From the NCBI GenBank assembly GCA_001599595.1, contig BCHH01000019.1, positions 436,411 to 500,410 of the forward strand: DNA of 64,000 bases, in the 5' to 3' direction. Source of the stretch: Beverwykella pulmonaria. Its lineage: Eukaryota; Ascomycota; Dothideomycetes; Pleosporales; Melanommataceae. Positions 36,405-48,675 of the stretch are shown in pieces. Numbering within the stretch: the first letter of the stretch is position 1; each line of letters starts with the position of its first letter. The translations under genes and the position numbers were made by a program. The notes under the pieces are model-generated. The model ran no database searches. It was not told the DNA's origin and was given only the letters and a program-made list of their open reading frames with translations.

Positions 36405-36968
36405 ATGTCACGACGCGAAGTCACCGTTTCCCCAAAGACTCCAATCCCACGAGGCTACGCCTTCCTCCCCAAAGGCAACCCCTACAAAACCCTCCACTGC
36501 CGCCGCCTAACCCACGAAGCGCACCGCACCCTCTACGTCGTTACATCCAACAAAACCATTCTCGGCCTCCGCGTCCCAAAATCCATATTCTTCCACGTCC
36601 AATCGCTCGCCAAAGAAACTCTCTCAACGCGTCGTCTCGCAACCGAGAAACGCGACGCAGCTTTGATCCGCGAAGCTGGTGTCGAGCTGGAGAGGCAGTT
36701 CCCGAAGATACCAAAGGAGGAGAGCGAGATGGTGTTGAAACATGGGTTTAGAAAGTACTCGGGGAGAGTGGGGAGGACGGGAAAGGTGGAGATGGAGAGG
36801 AAGGTTGTATTAGCTATTATTGCGCACGTTAGACATAAACATACGCAGTATGATGAACTGCTGAGAGGTGGGATGGACAGAGATGCTGCAAGAAGGCTGG
36901 TGCAAAAGAAGATACAGGGTGTGTTGAGGGAGTGGGGTGCAATGGGAGGTAAGCATCAAAGGTATTGA
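36405..36968 (+). CDS. DUF2293 domain protein
   Basis: Intronless gene of 187 residues. The N-terminal half has a short conserved stretch (IPRGYAFLPKGNPYKTLHC and LYVVTSNKTILGLRVPKS). The DUF2293 domain occupies roughly residues 85-165, with ELERQFPKIPKEESEMVLKH, GFRKYSGRVGRTGKVEMERK, and VVLAIIAHVRHKHTQYDELL. The protein is basic and may be nuclear; the domain's function is unknown. The start ACCATGTCA has good context. The gene is very C-rich in its first half. Confidence 0.85.
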   Translation: MSRREVTVSPKTPIPRGYAFLPKGNPYKTLHCRRLTHEAHRTLYVVTSNKTILGLRVPKSIFFHVQSLAKETLSTRRLATEKRDAALIREAGVELERQFPKIPKEESEMVLKHGFRKYSGRVGRTGKVEMERKVVLAIIAHVRHKHTQYDELLRGGMDRDAARRLVQKKIQGVLREWGAMGGKHQRY

Positions 36969-38972
36969 TGTGGAAAGTGTGCTTGCACTGACATTTGAAA
37001 CTCAAGATTTCTCTTGGTATTTTGGTTATGAAGGTGAGGATGTGAGTGAGTAGGTCTGGATGTGTCAACGTGTGAGGTAATCCCTCTATGCATGAATGGT
37101 CTACCGTTTACTAGCCTCGCACGCTAGAATTCTCTACTTCAGCGAGGATGACAAATGTACATGGGGAACAAGAGAGAGAGCAGTGCACGTGTCGGTGGAC
37201 TGCTCACACCTTTGAGAATTGAGACAGGAATTACGGAACAAGATAGGAGACGCCTTGAATAGCATCACGGCAATGCTTGTTAGGCCCCACAGCACACAGA
37301 GAGAAAAGAAATGGACGGTAGATACAGAGGTAGTAGGCACAGTGCTCAAGCGTCGCAGAGGTTTCAATCCCAACAAGTAGATGGGCCCTACAGCAGGCCT
37401 TAACGAGGCGTAAACGTCGTGCATGCAACGGCCCAATACAAATAGATCTTAAGGATTAGCGCTAGTCACTATTGTAACTGTATTGCGTCATTAACTGGAT
37501 CGAGTCAGTCTTTTATATCCTTTCGGGTTGCTCAGCTCACTCCAATGGGAGCGCACAGTTCCAACTAGTTAAGTGAATTAGGGGGTGCGACTAGACAACG
37601 TTAGTTATGAATTGGTTGAATAAATATCATGTTTGCTTTGTAGCAAATGCGTCGAGGCGCTCCGATGAGTGTTTAGATATGTGATAGCAAAAGATATAGG
37701 TTCAATCTTTGCTGCTGAACGAACTTTATGTACACGCTCAACAAATTTAGGTATAGTAGCAGGGTCGTATCCAAGAGCGATCCATATCTTCTTAATACTA
37801 TCAACTATTAATTGAGCTTTTGATTTTAGGAATGGCTTTACAGGGATGGGCGAATCAACAGTGCTCCCTGGTTGATTATAGTAATAGATATGATTGAGCC
37901 TATGCTGAAAAGCCACTGTACGTAATGGTTGCAATATAAATTTCAATAAGCTCAATTGCGTCTCAAGTAGATCAACTTTCGTCCACGATTGTAAGGCTGG
38001 TGTTATTCCACAAAACTTGGAGCAGTGGGAAATTGTAGACTTCACAGCTGGAAGAGCGTCTTCTTGCAGTGTCGTGATATGATGTATAAATAACCCAAGT
38101 GATGCCAGATGGACCAGATGTGTGGTTGATTACATGTAAAGAGGGTGAAGATCGTTTCAGAACAGCCGACAGGCTTGTGTAAGTCCATGATATGGACGGC
38201 AACTTAGTACACGCTTCGGGTGTGGTTGGAGAGCCCTTTGAAAAGGAGGCAGACTGGGCGGAGTCTGGTGGGCGCGATCAACTCGTAAAGGACGTTTCGA
38301 ATAATATTATCCGCAAGGAATCAATAAGCATGACATTGAGTTGGGTTAAGGCAAGCTACCAGCAGCAGAAACGATGCCTTCCAGTGCGCCTGATGGAGCA
38401 GACGCATTGTACGCAACTTCAACACCTTATACATTTGCTCCTTCGCAACATTGCTGTACTATCAAGTTGGCCTTCAAATTTCAGATAAAAGGGTCTAGAG
38501 TACTGCCTGACTCAAGAAAGAGGTTGTTTAGCTCAACCGCAGACAAACGGCAAGACATAGTTTACAACACAGATTTTCGGCTAACTTTAGACGGTGCTAG
38601 CTTGACGCATGGGCCAGCCAAGCGCAAGACGAGTTAGCAAAATAAGAGCTCCCATTCTACATGCTCAGATATATTTAATACTAATTGGGCTAGACCTAAG
38701 TTCTTGCGCCCTCCTGCGCCCTTCCCTTCAATATTTCCATGTCTCTTGTGCTTGTATATACCGAAAATTCATTTTGCAAATGCATCATATCTTGTACATT
38801 ACACGCTGTGTTATCCTCTGTGTTCTTCTCCCATTCCCTGCAACCGTCATTGGCAACGACCTCGAAACCTCGGCTCGTGTTGCTTCTCCTCATCACTACA
38901 ATCTTTACATTAGATCAGCAACATTATTCCCACAACCATGTATGTTCGCCCTCAATATTATAAGTTCGCATC
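36969..38972. other. 2 kb without a supported gene
   Basis: A minus frame at 38045-37605 (146 codons; words such as RLNHIYYYNQPGSTVDSPIP and IKKIWIALGYDPATIPKF) has protein-like composition. It continues in another frame to about 38200, which suggests a decayed gene of unknown family. Other frames on both strands are unremarkable. 38650-38972 is pyrimidine-rich and likely the promoter and leader of the TPP enzyme gene. Confidence 0.35.
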
Positions 38973-40898
38973 ATGTCAATGTCTACCATCACAGGCGCCC
39001 ACATAATTGCACGAACTCTGAGAGACCTCGGAGTGACGGTCATATTCGGCATCGTCGGCGTCCCAGTGTCTGACATCGCGGAACAAGCAATCAATCTGGG
39101 TATCCGCTTCATTGGATTTCGGAACGAGCAGGCGGCGAGTTATGCTGCTACGGCGTATGGGTATCTGACAGGGAGACCAGGGGTGTGTTTAGTGGTTGGG
39201 GGGCCGGGGGTTTTGCATGCAGTCGCTGGGGTAGGTTGTTGTTCTCTTCTTGATTAGTTTTGCGAAGACATGCATTTCTGCTTCTTTTATAAACCCCGAG
39301 TATAATTTTCTGAGTATGTTTAGGTCGGTAACGCCCAAGCAAACAACTTCCCCCTCCTGCTCCTAGGCGGGTCCGTCGAAACGCACTTGGTCACCAAAGG
39401 AGGCTTCCAAGAGATGGACTCTGTATCGCTCCTCACTCCCCACACCAAAATCTCAATCCGTGCCCCAAATGTGTCTTCACTTCCTAGCAAAATCGCCAGC
39501 GCGTATAGATGTTCGTGGTACGGGCGACCCGGAACAGGCTTTGTCGATCTCCCCGCCGACATCATCATGGATGTATGCGAGGATCCCGTGGACATTGGAA
39601 ACACGCCCAAGGTAGCAAATCCACCAGCCGGAGGAGTAGAAGCCGCCCGATTACTCAAGGTTAGCGAGATGATCAAGAATGCCAAAGCGCCCTTGGTACT
39701 CATAGGAAAGGGGGCCGCGTACGCGCAAGCAGAGGGTGCGATTCGACGACTGATAGACGCTACGGGAATCAATTTCGTTCCGTCCCCCATGGGAAAAGGC
39801 GTGGTGCCAGACTCACATCCGCAGAATATGTCGTCTGCGCGCTCAGCGGCGCTGAAGATGGCAGACGTGGTGTTGATTCTTGGTGCGAGATTGAACTGGA
39901 TTTTCCACTACGGAGAGCCGCCGAAGTGGAATCCAGAAGCGCGATTTATACAGGTGGACATTTCACCAGAAGAGCTGGGAAGAAATGCAGCGGATGCCGA
40001 GTTGGCAATTGTAGGAGATGTGAAAATTGTGGTGGAACAGCTGATCCATCACTTGGGCGGTTGGCACTACAACCCTTCTTCGTCACAGTTCACAACGAAA
40101 CTCATGGCTGCCAAACAGAAGAATGAAGCCACAGCTGCCAAAGCGGCTGCCGATACTTCGGTACCTTTGACATATGCTCATGCCTTTGACATCATCAAGG
40201 CGGCTCTTCATTCCCTCTCTCCACCAGAAGACGGCGGCATCGTCTATGTCGCTGAAGGAGCCAACACAATGGACATATCCCGTTCCATATTCCCACTCGA
40301 GCATCCACGCCTCCGCCTAGATGCAGGCACCTATGCCACAATGGGCGTCGGACTCCCCTACGCCATAGCAGCCCACGAAGCGTACAACGGCCCCGGCGCT
40401 TTGGCGTCCTCCGGTCCTGCCCGCCGCAAAAAGGTTGTTGCCATTGAGGGGGACAGTGCATTTGGATTTACAGGGATGGAGATCGAGACTATGGCACGCT
40501 TCCAAATGGACATTCTCATCTTTGTCATCAACAACGGTGGAATATACTTTGGAGACTCAGATTCGGGCAAAGATTGGGCTGAGCGCCAGGAGCGGACGGT
40601 GAGGGGAGAGCCTGGGCTGAGAAGCTGGGCGTTGGGATGGGAGGTCAAGTATGAGAAGATAGCACAGGCGGTTGGGGGGGTAGGGTTCTTCGTGCGCACG
40701 CCGGAAGAGCTGCATAGGGCTACTGTTGCCGGGTTTGGGGCAAGGGTGCCAGTCATCGTGAATGTGATTATCCAGAGTGGGAAGGTTGAGAAGCCGGTAC
40801 GTGTCTCCCTGTCACTTCATGGAAGTACAAGCTAACTTCAACAGAGTTTTGGCTGGCAGGTCACTCCGAAGAAGAAAACAAGCGGGGCCAGACTGTAA
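38973..40898 (+). CDS. TPP-dependent 2-hydroxyacyl-CoA lyase / oxalyl-CoA decarboxylase-like
   Basis: Thiamine pyrophosphate enzyme of 594 residues. Exons are 38973-39230, 39324-40796 and 40845-40898; introns are 93 and 48 bases (the second has a GCTAAC branch). The N-terminal Pyr domain has [15 protein letters not shown] and the catalytic Glu52 in [16 protein letters not shown]. The middle domain has [20 protein letters not shown]. The C-terminal PP domain has the TPP-Mg signature from GDSAFGF to NNGGIYFG. The sequence style ([33 protein letters not shown]) is that of HACL1, which cleaves 2-hydroxy fatty acyl-CoA in alpha-oxidation, and of oxalyl-CoA decarboxylase. The chain ends in Ala-Arg-Leu, a PTS1 variant, so peroxisomal location is likely. 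Confidence 0.88.
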
Positions 40899-41316
40899 AA
40901 GAGGAATATTGAGATAGACTGTATGGGCTTGCGGCTTTGGGTTGGGTGCTACGTTATGATATACTCGTGTACACGTTTTATCTAAAGAGCTTGAACCGGG
41001 CCCTGAAAAGGTCGTGAGGCATTGAGCATATCTCCATGTAGTATGACTCGTTGAGAGGATGTGTTTTTTTTTTGGCCATCCTCCAGAAGTAGATTTGAAC
41101 AAAACCACTAATAGAGCAGAGAAGTAAATTGCGGAATGCCAATCGCTAACCAGAGAAGCACTGGATATTGTGTCCCCCCTTAAACATACATTTCCAGCGC
41201 CAATTGAATGCATATTTACACATTTGTACAGGATTTCAATCGCCCTGGATACCATTTCTTTGGTCTGTATCCTCGTCTTCTCCCACAATTTTTTTCTTAT
41301 ATTTTTCTGGAGAAAT
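40899..41316. other. Convergent intergenic region
   Basis: Between the 3' ends of the TPP enzyme and COA3 genes. No gene seen. Holds a T9-10 run near 41063 and both terminators. Confidence 0.5.
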
Positions 41317-41718
41317 CTACTGCTTCCGCGCTGCCACTGCTTGCCTCACACTCTCGGTTGTGCTCGCGTTCTGGGCGGCCTGGGGTCGTGTCATGGGCTC
41401 GGCAGGGACTACGACGTCCTCGAACTCGTCCTGGGAAATGACGTTGATGGTGTATGAGTCTGCTGGGGTTAGTGAAGCCAGACATGCGATGGATAGCGTA
41501 CGCACATATGCCAATGACTAGAGCGCAGATTGCGAAGCCGGTGATGGTGTTCTTGACGAGGTAGGGCGCGCGGGCGCGCAGAAGAGCGGGTGACGCCCGC
41601 ATCTTGTCGTCATAGTACGTGGACTGGAACGGCTTGCTGGAGGAATTAGCCGCAGATACACAGCGCGCGAGAGGGGAGGAGAGAGAGAGAGAGAGAAAGA
41701 AGATGCTTACTAAGGCAT
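41317..41718 (-). CDS. COA3: Cytochrome c oxidase assembly factor 3 (COA3)
   Basis: Small inner-mitochondrial-membrane protein of 93 residues that stabilises Cox1 and couples its synthesis to complex IV assembly. Three exons: 41718-41711 (only 8 bases, ATG CCT TA), 41636-41506 and 41459-41317; introns are 74 and 46 bases. The joined product begins MPYKPFQSTYYDDKMRASPA, with the family block RARAPYLVKNTITGFAICA forming the single membrane helix, then TINVISQDEFEDVVVP and a polar tail ending in AARKQ. The first intron contains a GA/CT microsatellite (minus CT, 41672-41697). The gene is head to head with the Pta1 gene, 417 bases apart. Confidence 0.92.
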
Positions 41719-42135
41719 GGCGGCGGTGTGGGCGGCGGCGTGGGCACGTCGTTGCTTGCGGGGAAAGAACAAGATGGGCTACCGGCGGCGGCGGTGGTGT
41801 TGCGGCTCTGTCGCCGGGTGTGCACGGGCGGCGCTTGGCACCCGCGGTTGTTCCGCCTTTGTCGTCGCTCCTCCCGTTTGGAGCTCACCTTCGTCCAACA
41901 ACACCAGCATACGTAGAAGAAGCCATCGTCACCCGCACCCTCTCCCCCCCCAGTTCGCCCGTGGCAAGGAATGAAGGCGCGCGCCGCGGCTGCTGCTCCC
42001 TCCCGGGCTTTGTTGCGCTGTCCAGCTTGATTCCCGGCGCGTGTGCGCAGCACCTGCATTGATCAAAGGAACAAAGCTCAACGTCGCCTGCCCCTACGTT
42101 GCCATCTCTCTTTCACTCCCTCTTCCGCCGCCTCC
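41719..42135. promoter_or_regulatory. Shared promoter region, COA3 / Pta1
   Basis: 417 bases between divergent starts. GC-rich with GGC repeats (41720-41830) and a pyrimidine stretch ahead of the Pta1 ATG. No gene is supported, although frames are open because of the GC content. Confidence 0.55.
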
Positions 42136-44913
42136 ATGAATCCCTCTGCGCAGACGCTGGGCCAGCTCGAGTCGGCCCGCACCCTCGCCCTGGGCGATGG
42201 TAGATACTATCCCACCATCATTCCGGGCGTCCTGCCCATTATCGGCGCAAATGCCAATGCTAGCGTGGAGATACGGCGATGGGGCGCTGACTTCCTCGCT
42301 GAGACCTTTGCCTCGCCCACATGGCCGCTCGATGCAAAGGCGTCGTGCGCCCTGACCGTGCTGGCGACGCTCAAGGAGTACTTGGAGGTAGTGGCAGACA
42401 CGGGCGTCATCAGGAGCGCCGTGCAGGCCGCCGCGAGCATCTATCCGCTCGTATACAGACACATGTACGTTGGCCCTCCCCCAGAATCTATGCAGCACGC
42501 AGTGTCGCGGGTCCGCCGTGAGCGCGCCCGCTGTAGTCCAACCTCATGATGCTCCTCTCTGCTTGCCCCCCGCTTGATTTACCTACCCACCTGGCTGAAC
42601 CGAAGAACATTTTCTCACATCTGCTTTGCTTCTAGCATCTCCGACCCTGCCGATACACAGCACTGGCAGCTCATGCTCGCCATCAAATCCAACATCTTGC
42701 GCCGCATGGACTCGGCCCCGCCGGGCGTGCGCATATGCTGTGTCAAGTTCGTCCAGCAGGTCGTGCTGGTTCAGACCCCGGGAATGCCTCCGGACCCCAG
42801 GGTGAATACCGTCCTCTCCAATTTCAATAGGCCGTGAATCTTACATGCCTTCTAGCGACCGGAACAGACCGACATATCTCTCGCCCTTGTCCCCCGCGAT
42901 CACCCCCTGATCCCGTACGCGAACCTGGAGGCAGAGGCATCGGGCCTTCTAGATCGGCTGCTAGGCATCATACATGGCGATCACAGGTTAGATAGACCCA
43001 TGGCTGGCGATTGTGTAGCTCTGACCGGATACAGTGATGCGTTGCTTGTGACGGCTACCCTCAACAGCCTGGGTATGCTGATACAGCGTCGGCCCGTTGT
43101 TACGAACAAGATATTGTCCAGCGTCTTGAACTTCAATCCGCTGAAGCTCGCCAACTCGCCCATGACGCCGAAGAATAAGGTTATCATGAAGTCGATAGAG
43201 CGCACTACGCGAGGCCTGCTCGTCAACGTCATGAAGAGGTATGGCTAATCTCCATCTCGCCCATGACACTGCTAACCCCCCACTTGTAGGAGCCCTGAGG
43301 GTCCATTCAATGGGCGTATACAGCAATACCTCGAGCGTATGCATCGCATGCGCATCGATGTATTCGACGAATCTAACCGTAAGAGGCCGGCCCCCGCCGA
43401 ACCAACAGATGGCTTAGATCCAGCAAAACGACAGCGGCTAGGCGCCCCAGTGCCCACTACTGCCCCGGCCGCTCCATCTGCGCCGCCGTTGCCGCCTGGG
43501 CCAGTGAGCTTCCGTCAGCTGTTCACATTGGACCCCGACGGCAACACTGCCAACTTCGATGTGCAGGCATTCAAGGACCCTGAACAGCTTCTGAGGATTC
43601 TTGTTCCTGTCTTGCAGTCTATTGACGAGACCAGGCTGGGGAACTCGATTAATGTACGTGATGAACGATTGAACCTTGCACAGTGCATGTCATCAAGCAC
43701 AATGCAGTCTCACCTCTTTGAAGGCGCGTGCACGACACATGGTCACGTGATGCTGCTAGCGTTCCCTACTTGTCCAACACATCCATTGAGCTCACACTAA
43801 TTCCTACTGTTTAGGCTGTCCGATCTCGATACCTTACTCTTAGCAAAGCGCTGCCTCGACCCACTGCTCAAGTGGCAGTCGCGGTGGATGATGAAGAGGA
43901 ATATGAACCTGACTTCGAACCGGAAGATGCTGAACAAGTAATGAATAAACTAGACGGTGCGCCACCCGACACCCTTCTCCCGGAAAGACTTTCAGATGCC
44001 CCCCTGGCGCCTTACAAGCTCCCTGAAGCTCCTCCCCTTACCGCACAAGAGGCTCAGAAATATGGGGACATGACGGTTCGACGAGTCTTTGGCATGCTTT
44101 CGTCTATTGCCGAGCCCTCTCTCAAGGCAAAAAATACCAAAGGCGGCTTCAATCGCTTGGCGGCAAGCAGTTTTGATCGCGACTCCTGGGTCACCATATT
44201 GTCAAGGTTAGCGACGAGGGCATCGGCGGGGCTCGACGATTCCGACCAAGGAATCAAATCAGAATTCGAGGTGAAGAATAGCGGTCTGAGTCTCAGCGAA
44301 TCGATACGAAACGAGCTTTACCGTTACATTATGTACGACTGGAAGAAACGAATTGACCTCGCTATCAGCTGGTTAAATGAAGAATGGTACAATGATACTG
44401 TCCTCGCCCAGTCCGCTAAGATCGCCTCCAAAGGTGTCATGAACGGTAATGGCGCTGTTTCTTCGACTCCCAAAGGAAACTATCAGAGATGCGCACTGCG
44501 GTTACTGGATGGCATCATTACCTACATCGAAGGCACAGATAAAGTCCTCGTCCGCTTCATCTCAGAAATCCCTGGTCTTGATATAGCCATTCTGAGTCGT
44601 ATGAAGAAGATGGCCGAGGATCCGGAGAGAATCGATCTTGCCATCATGGTGCTGCAGTATTTGTACATGTTCAGGCCACCCGTGAGGGAGCTTGCTGTAG
44701 ATGTACTGGTGGATATATGGCGGACAAGTAAGTTTCCTCTTTTCGCAACAGCATGACAAAACGTTAACACAGTGTACAGACGACAGAGCCAAAAATGGTG
44801 CGAAGAAGTTGCTCGCAAGATGGCGGCCGGAGGCGCTCAATGAGGAGGGAGAAGGCGGGGTCAAGATGGAGAAGGAGAGTGCGAATGGGGCGCTTGAGGT
44901 CAAGGCTGCGTAG
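42136..44913 (+). CDS. PTA1: Pta1 / symplekin, mRNA 3'-end processing scaffold
   Basis: Nuclear scaffold of the cleavage and polyadenylation factor (CPF/CPSF); Pta1/symplekin bridges Ssu72 and the endonuclease module. Seven exons: 42136-42464, 42636-42801, 42856-42986, 43035-43238, 43290-43653, 43815-44727, 44780-44913. Together they give 746 residues in one frame. The HEAT-like N-terminal domain is seen in WPLDAKASCALTVLATLKEY, DTQHWQLMLAIKSNILRRMD, VRICCVKFVQQVVLVQTPGM and LLVTATLNSLGMLIQRRP. A linker has a basic nuclear-localisation-like stretch (NRKRPAPAE to PAKRQRLG). The second half has IRNELYRYIMYDWKKRIDLA and PPVRELAVDVLVDIWR. The end (KKLLARWRP) fits the fungal family; animal symplekin is longer. 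Confidence 0.9.
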
Positions 44914-45817
44914 TGCCCATGCAGTCAGTTGTTTTCCTCGTGTGAAGAAATACATGGACTGGTTTTTTGTTTTGGTTTCTAGGCGATATCCTTTTCTTGT
45001 TCATGTATATGTACTTTTGTCAGCGCCTCCGACACCTACCATGTTCTGCTATACCAGACAGGGGCGCAAAAGCATTCTTGGGAGTTGGTGGAAACTTGAA
45101 AGCATTAAAGGGGCTACGTGTACCAAGCTGGAGGAAGGGCAAAGTGGCTTTTTGGAACTCAAAGTCAAAACAAAGACAGATGGGGCAAGTCTCCACGTGG
45201 TGCGGTTCTATGTCAACCACGCTCCACCGTCCTGGCACTTCCTGGTGATTTGTAGAAATAGTGCAATCAGTCATTTGTTATACTTCTGGTTCATCCGCAC
45301 TTTGTACCATTCTTTCTAGGAAATGTGGTTGCACTAAGCCTTCCACGGGTAAATTTAACAATGGTGGACAACTTTCCAAACAAATTAATGTATATGATCG
45401 CCGAGGAAGGGCGTGCTGTGCGCAGCCTTACGGAATATTTCCTAGTGTTCAGTACTTTCTTTCGTCTCACTTGGGCACCCCCGCACACGGGTATATCTCC
45501 CATCTTTGCATCCGGGCACACTGATCATACCGCAGCGGCCTCACCCACTGGTCTATGCCTCTTTGATCCTGTTAACACATATAACTAAAAGCCTGACTGT
45601 CTTAAGTCTCTCGTTTCTGTGTCTTTCCCTCAATGCAAGTTATTGAATTGTCACAAACAGCTCTTTAGAAAAAGGTATCCATCCTCCGTTCCATCCTATA
45701 TAGCACACGTATAACGGTGGTGAACAGAAGACAAAGGTCGATCAACTCTATCCTATCCCGTTCCCATTTCATCCGAGTTGGGGCCACTCGACACGACCGC
45801 CCTCCAATTCATAATGG
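44914..45817. other. Intergenic region
   Basis: 900 bases downstream of Pta1 with no supported gene; open frames overlap each other on both strands. Confidence 0.45.
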
Positions 45818-46501
45818 ATGAGACCATTCCGCGTCACCCTTCCAATGACAAGGAATCTATCGAAAGAATCTATACCAACGACTCCAACAAACACGTCGAC
45901 CATGTCCTCCATTTTCTCTCGAAAGTCAGGTAACAGCCCTGACAAGATTCTGAATCCTCCTCCACCAAGCGGCTCCACAATTAGACACTTCGATTTTCCC
46001 CGCAAAGACGTGCTACGTCTATGTCTAGATCTGGTTCATGGCGTTAATTGTAGTGGTGCTGTTGTTCTTGCCAATGTGGGTTTAGAAACGGGTCATAGTA
46101 GTGACACTGACAACAAGACCTTGACCTTCTCGCAATCACCTTCAGCACGCCGACCGAACCTGAAGACCAAGATGCGCACATGTCAGAATCTCGAGCCACA
46201 GTCTCCCAAAATCATTGTTAGTCACCAACGCTTCTCTTCTGACTCCGTCCTCATCCACGCACCGCCGTCGCTCTATGCCCAAACCTAGCTCTACCCGTTC
46301 TGCAAACCTCCTCAAGCAGAAATTCAGTTCCTTCTCACGCCTCTAGTCCGGGAGGCAGCTGTCCATGCGGCGCTCCAGGAAGCGTGGAGCCATGAGACCG
46401 CGATCAAGAAGATGTTCCAGAAAATTACTTGTGGTGTAATTGAGACTAAGGGTGGAAGGGCAATGAACGAAGGGGGTATGGAGGTTAGGTTGAGGGACTG
46501 A
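45818..46501 (+). pseudogene. Hypothetical frame with a single in-frame TAG
   Basis: From the ATG at 45818 the frame reads 156 codons to a TAG at 46286-46288, then continues in the same frame for 70 codons to TGA at 46499-46501. The part after the TAG looks like real protein (AEIQFLLTPLVREAAVHAAL, QEAWSHETAIKKMFQKITCG). The part before has Ser/Pro-rich segments and FPRKDVLRLCLDLVHGVNC. The family is not recognised. It may be a gene broken by one CAG-to-TAG change, or a gene with an intron I have not placed. Confidence 0.4.
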
Positions 46502-47277
46502 CCGATGGTGACAAAGAAGAGAGCAAAGAAAATGAAGAGTAGCAGGAGAAAGCTTTGGTCAAGAAGGGAGAAGAAAAAGCGAAGAAATGGTCAGGGATAA
46601 GTATTGTGATCTATCCAAAAGGAAAGACCGCTGTTTTAAGAGAAAAGAGTGTAGATGGGAGTTGAAGGGAATTGGGCGTTGACCTTGCGAGATTTATCTT
46701 TCTCTTTTGGCATGGACTAGTTCAAAGCGGTTTGTAAGGCATGCTTTCGTACCCGTTTATGGTATCTACCATTTATGTTATTCTGAGGTTCCGGTGTTAG
46801 ATAGAAAAGGTTCATTGAAAGATACCCATCGCACGTTGCATGGAGTTATCAAACAAAGGACATTGAATCGACTTTGTGCATTAAATCCGCAGGTATTGAG
46901 GCTTTATCCAAGGCCACATCTCCTGTCCTGTCATAAATGGTAAAATACAAATTCTCACAGACTCCCAGGGACTTTTCAATTCAAAGATGAAGTCGTTAAA
47001 ATCATCTACATACCCAGCCTAACCGTACCAAGACTAGCTCCCGAAACCGGCATGTGGGGCACCAAAAAATGTTCGCGGGGTCATCGTCTCGAAGCTTCAA
47101 TTGCGAGAAAAAAAAATGTGCCTCTCTATATTGATATTGGTGCCCACGCTCATACATATGGTCGCGTAGCCCTTCTTCTTTCCCTCAATTCTTTTCGTTT
47201 CTGACCATCTTTTCCCTCTTCCAAAAGCTCCACCCTACCAACTCCATTGCTTCTTCGAGCTCCGGGAGTGCGCAACC
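46502..47277. other. Intergenic, upstream of MTD1
   Basis: No supported gene. AT-rich at 46700-47000, pyrimidine-rich just ahead of the MTD1 start at 47278. Confidence 0.5.
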
Positions 47278-48482
47278 ATGGCGGAAGAGAAGCCCCACTG
47301 CAAGGTAGTCCTCGCGAACAACATCGCCAAATCGCTGCTGGAGGAGGTCCATGATGGACTGAAGAAGATTGACCGCAAACCGCTGCTTGTCGGGTTCCTG
47401 GCAAGTGCGGATCCAGCGGCCAAGGTGTACGCAGACTGGACGGGCAAGACGTGCAATGAAAAGTGGGTGGAGACATGCATCTAATACATCTATCTGAACT
47501 TCATTCGGAGAAAGACCTGCGCGTGTTAGAACACTGGCTAACGATAGCAACAATACAGCGGCTTCCAATTCGAACTCCGCACCCTCGACCGCGAAGACCT
47601 CGAAGATGCCATCCTCTCCGCCAACACCGATCCCTCCGTCGACGGCATAATCGTGTACTACCCCATTTTCTCCTCGCGGCAGGACCAATACATTCAGCAA
47701 CTCGTCTCATTATCAAAGGACGTCGAAGGCCTCTCCCACCGCTACATCTTCAACATGTACCAGAACATCCGGTTCCTCGACCCAGACGAGAAGACGAAAA
47801 AGAGTATACTGCCGTGTACCCCGCTCGCTGTTATCAAAATTTTGGAGTATCTGAGGATTTACAATACTATTCTGCCCTATGGGAATAGACTGCACGGGAG
47901 GACGGTCACGGTGATCAATAGGAGTGAGGTGGTCGGACGGCCATTGGCGGCGCTGCTGGCGAATGACGGTGCGTGTGTGTACAGCGTCGACATCGGAGAC
48001 GTGCAACAGTTCCACAGGGGCGAAGGCCTTCGAAAGCGCCGGCATGAGGTGGTCGAGAAACCCGGGTGGACGCTCAAAGACTGTCTTCCGTTGAGCGATG
48101 TGGTAGTGAGCGGGGTACCGGGAGAGCAGTACAAGGTTCCTGTGGAGTTGTTGAGAGAGGGCGCGGTGTGCATCAATTTTTCGTCTGAGAGGAACTTTGA
48201 TAGTGCGAAGGTGAAGGAGAAGGCTAGCATTTATGTGCCGGCGATCGGCAAGGTTACCATCGTGGTGTTGCTGAGGAACTTGCTGGTATGTGTTGGCCCT
48301 AGAAGCGGAAGTATCTTTGAGCTAACCGAGTGCAGCGTATTGTGCAGAACAAGGACGATGAAGAGGCAAAGGCTGCGGTTGAGAAAGAAGGAAGTACAGA
48401 AGCCAACACCAAGCAAAAGCCTGAGGCAAAGACCGAGGCGAAGATCGAAACGGTGAGCGAGGGCGTTCAGACGACCTTATAA
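47278..48482 (+). CDS. MTD1: NAD-dependent methylenetetrahydrofolate dehydrogenase (MTD1)
   Basis: Cytosolic one-carbon enzyme that oxidises 5,10-methylene-THF to methenyl-THF with NAD. Exons are 47278-47462, 47559-48285 and 48336-48482; introns are 96 and 50 bases, both with CTAAC branches. The product has 352 residues. The catalytic N-terminal domain includes CKVVLANNIAKSLLEEV, LLVGFLASADPAAKVYA, and DGIIVYYPIFSSRQDQYIQQ. The Rossmann part has LHGRTVTVINRSEVVGRPLA and VDIGDVQQF, as in monofunctional yeast Mtd1 rather than the trifunctional C1-THF synthase. The C-terminus carries about 35 extra charged residues (Glu/Lys-rich, ending VSEGVQTTL) beyond the yeast length of 320. Confidence 0.92.
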
Positions 48483-48675
48483 AGTCCTCACATGCAGTTC
48501 TCGGTATGCACATACCAATTTTGATACCCTTTTAGAAGGCAGAGATGCCGAATGAAAAAGTCCAACCCTATTTTGCGTCCCTGTACCTATGTCACAGTGG
48601 TATAAATCTCAGCAAACGCCAAACACTCTGTCAAACCAACGCCGCCCATGCGATGCCCGTTTCCAAAAGTCTCAC

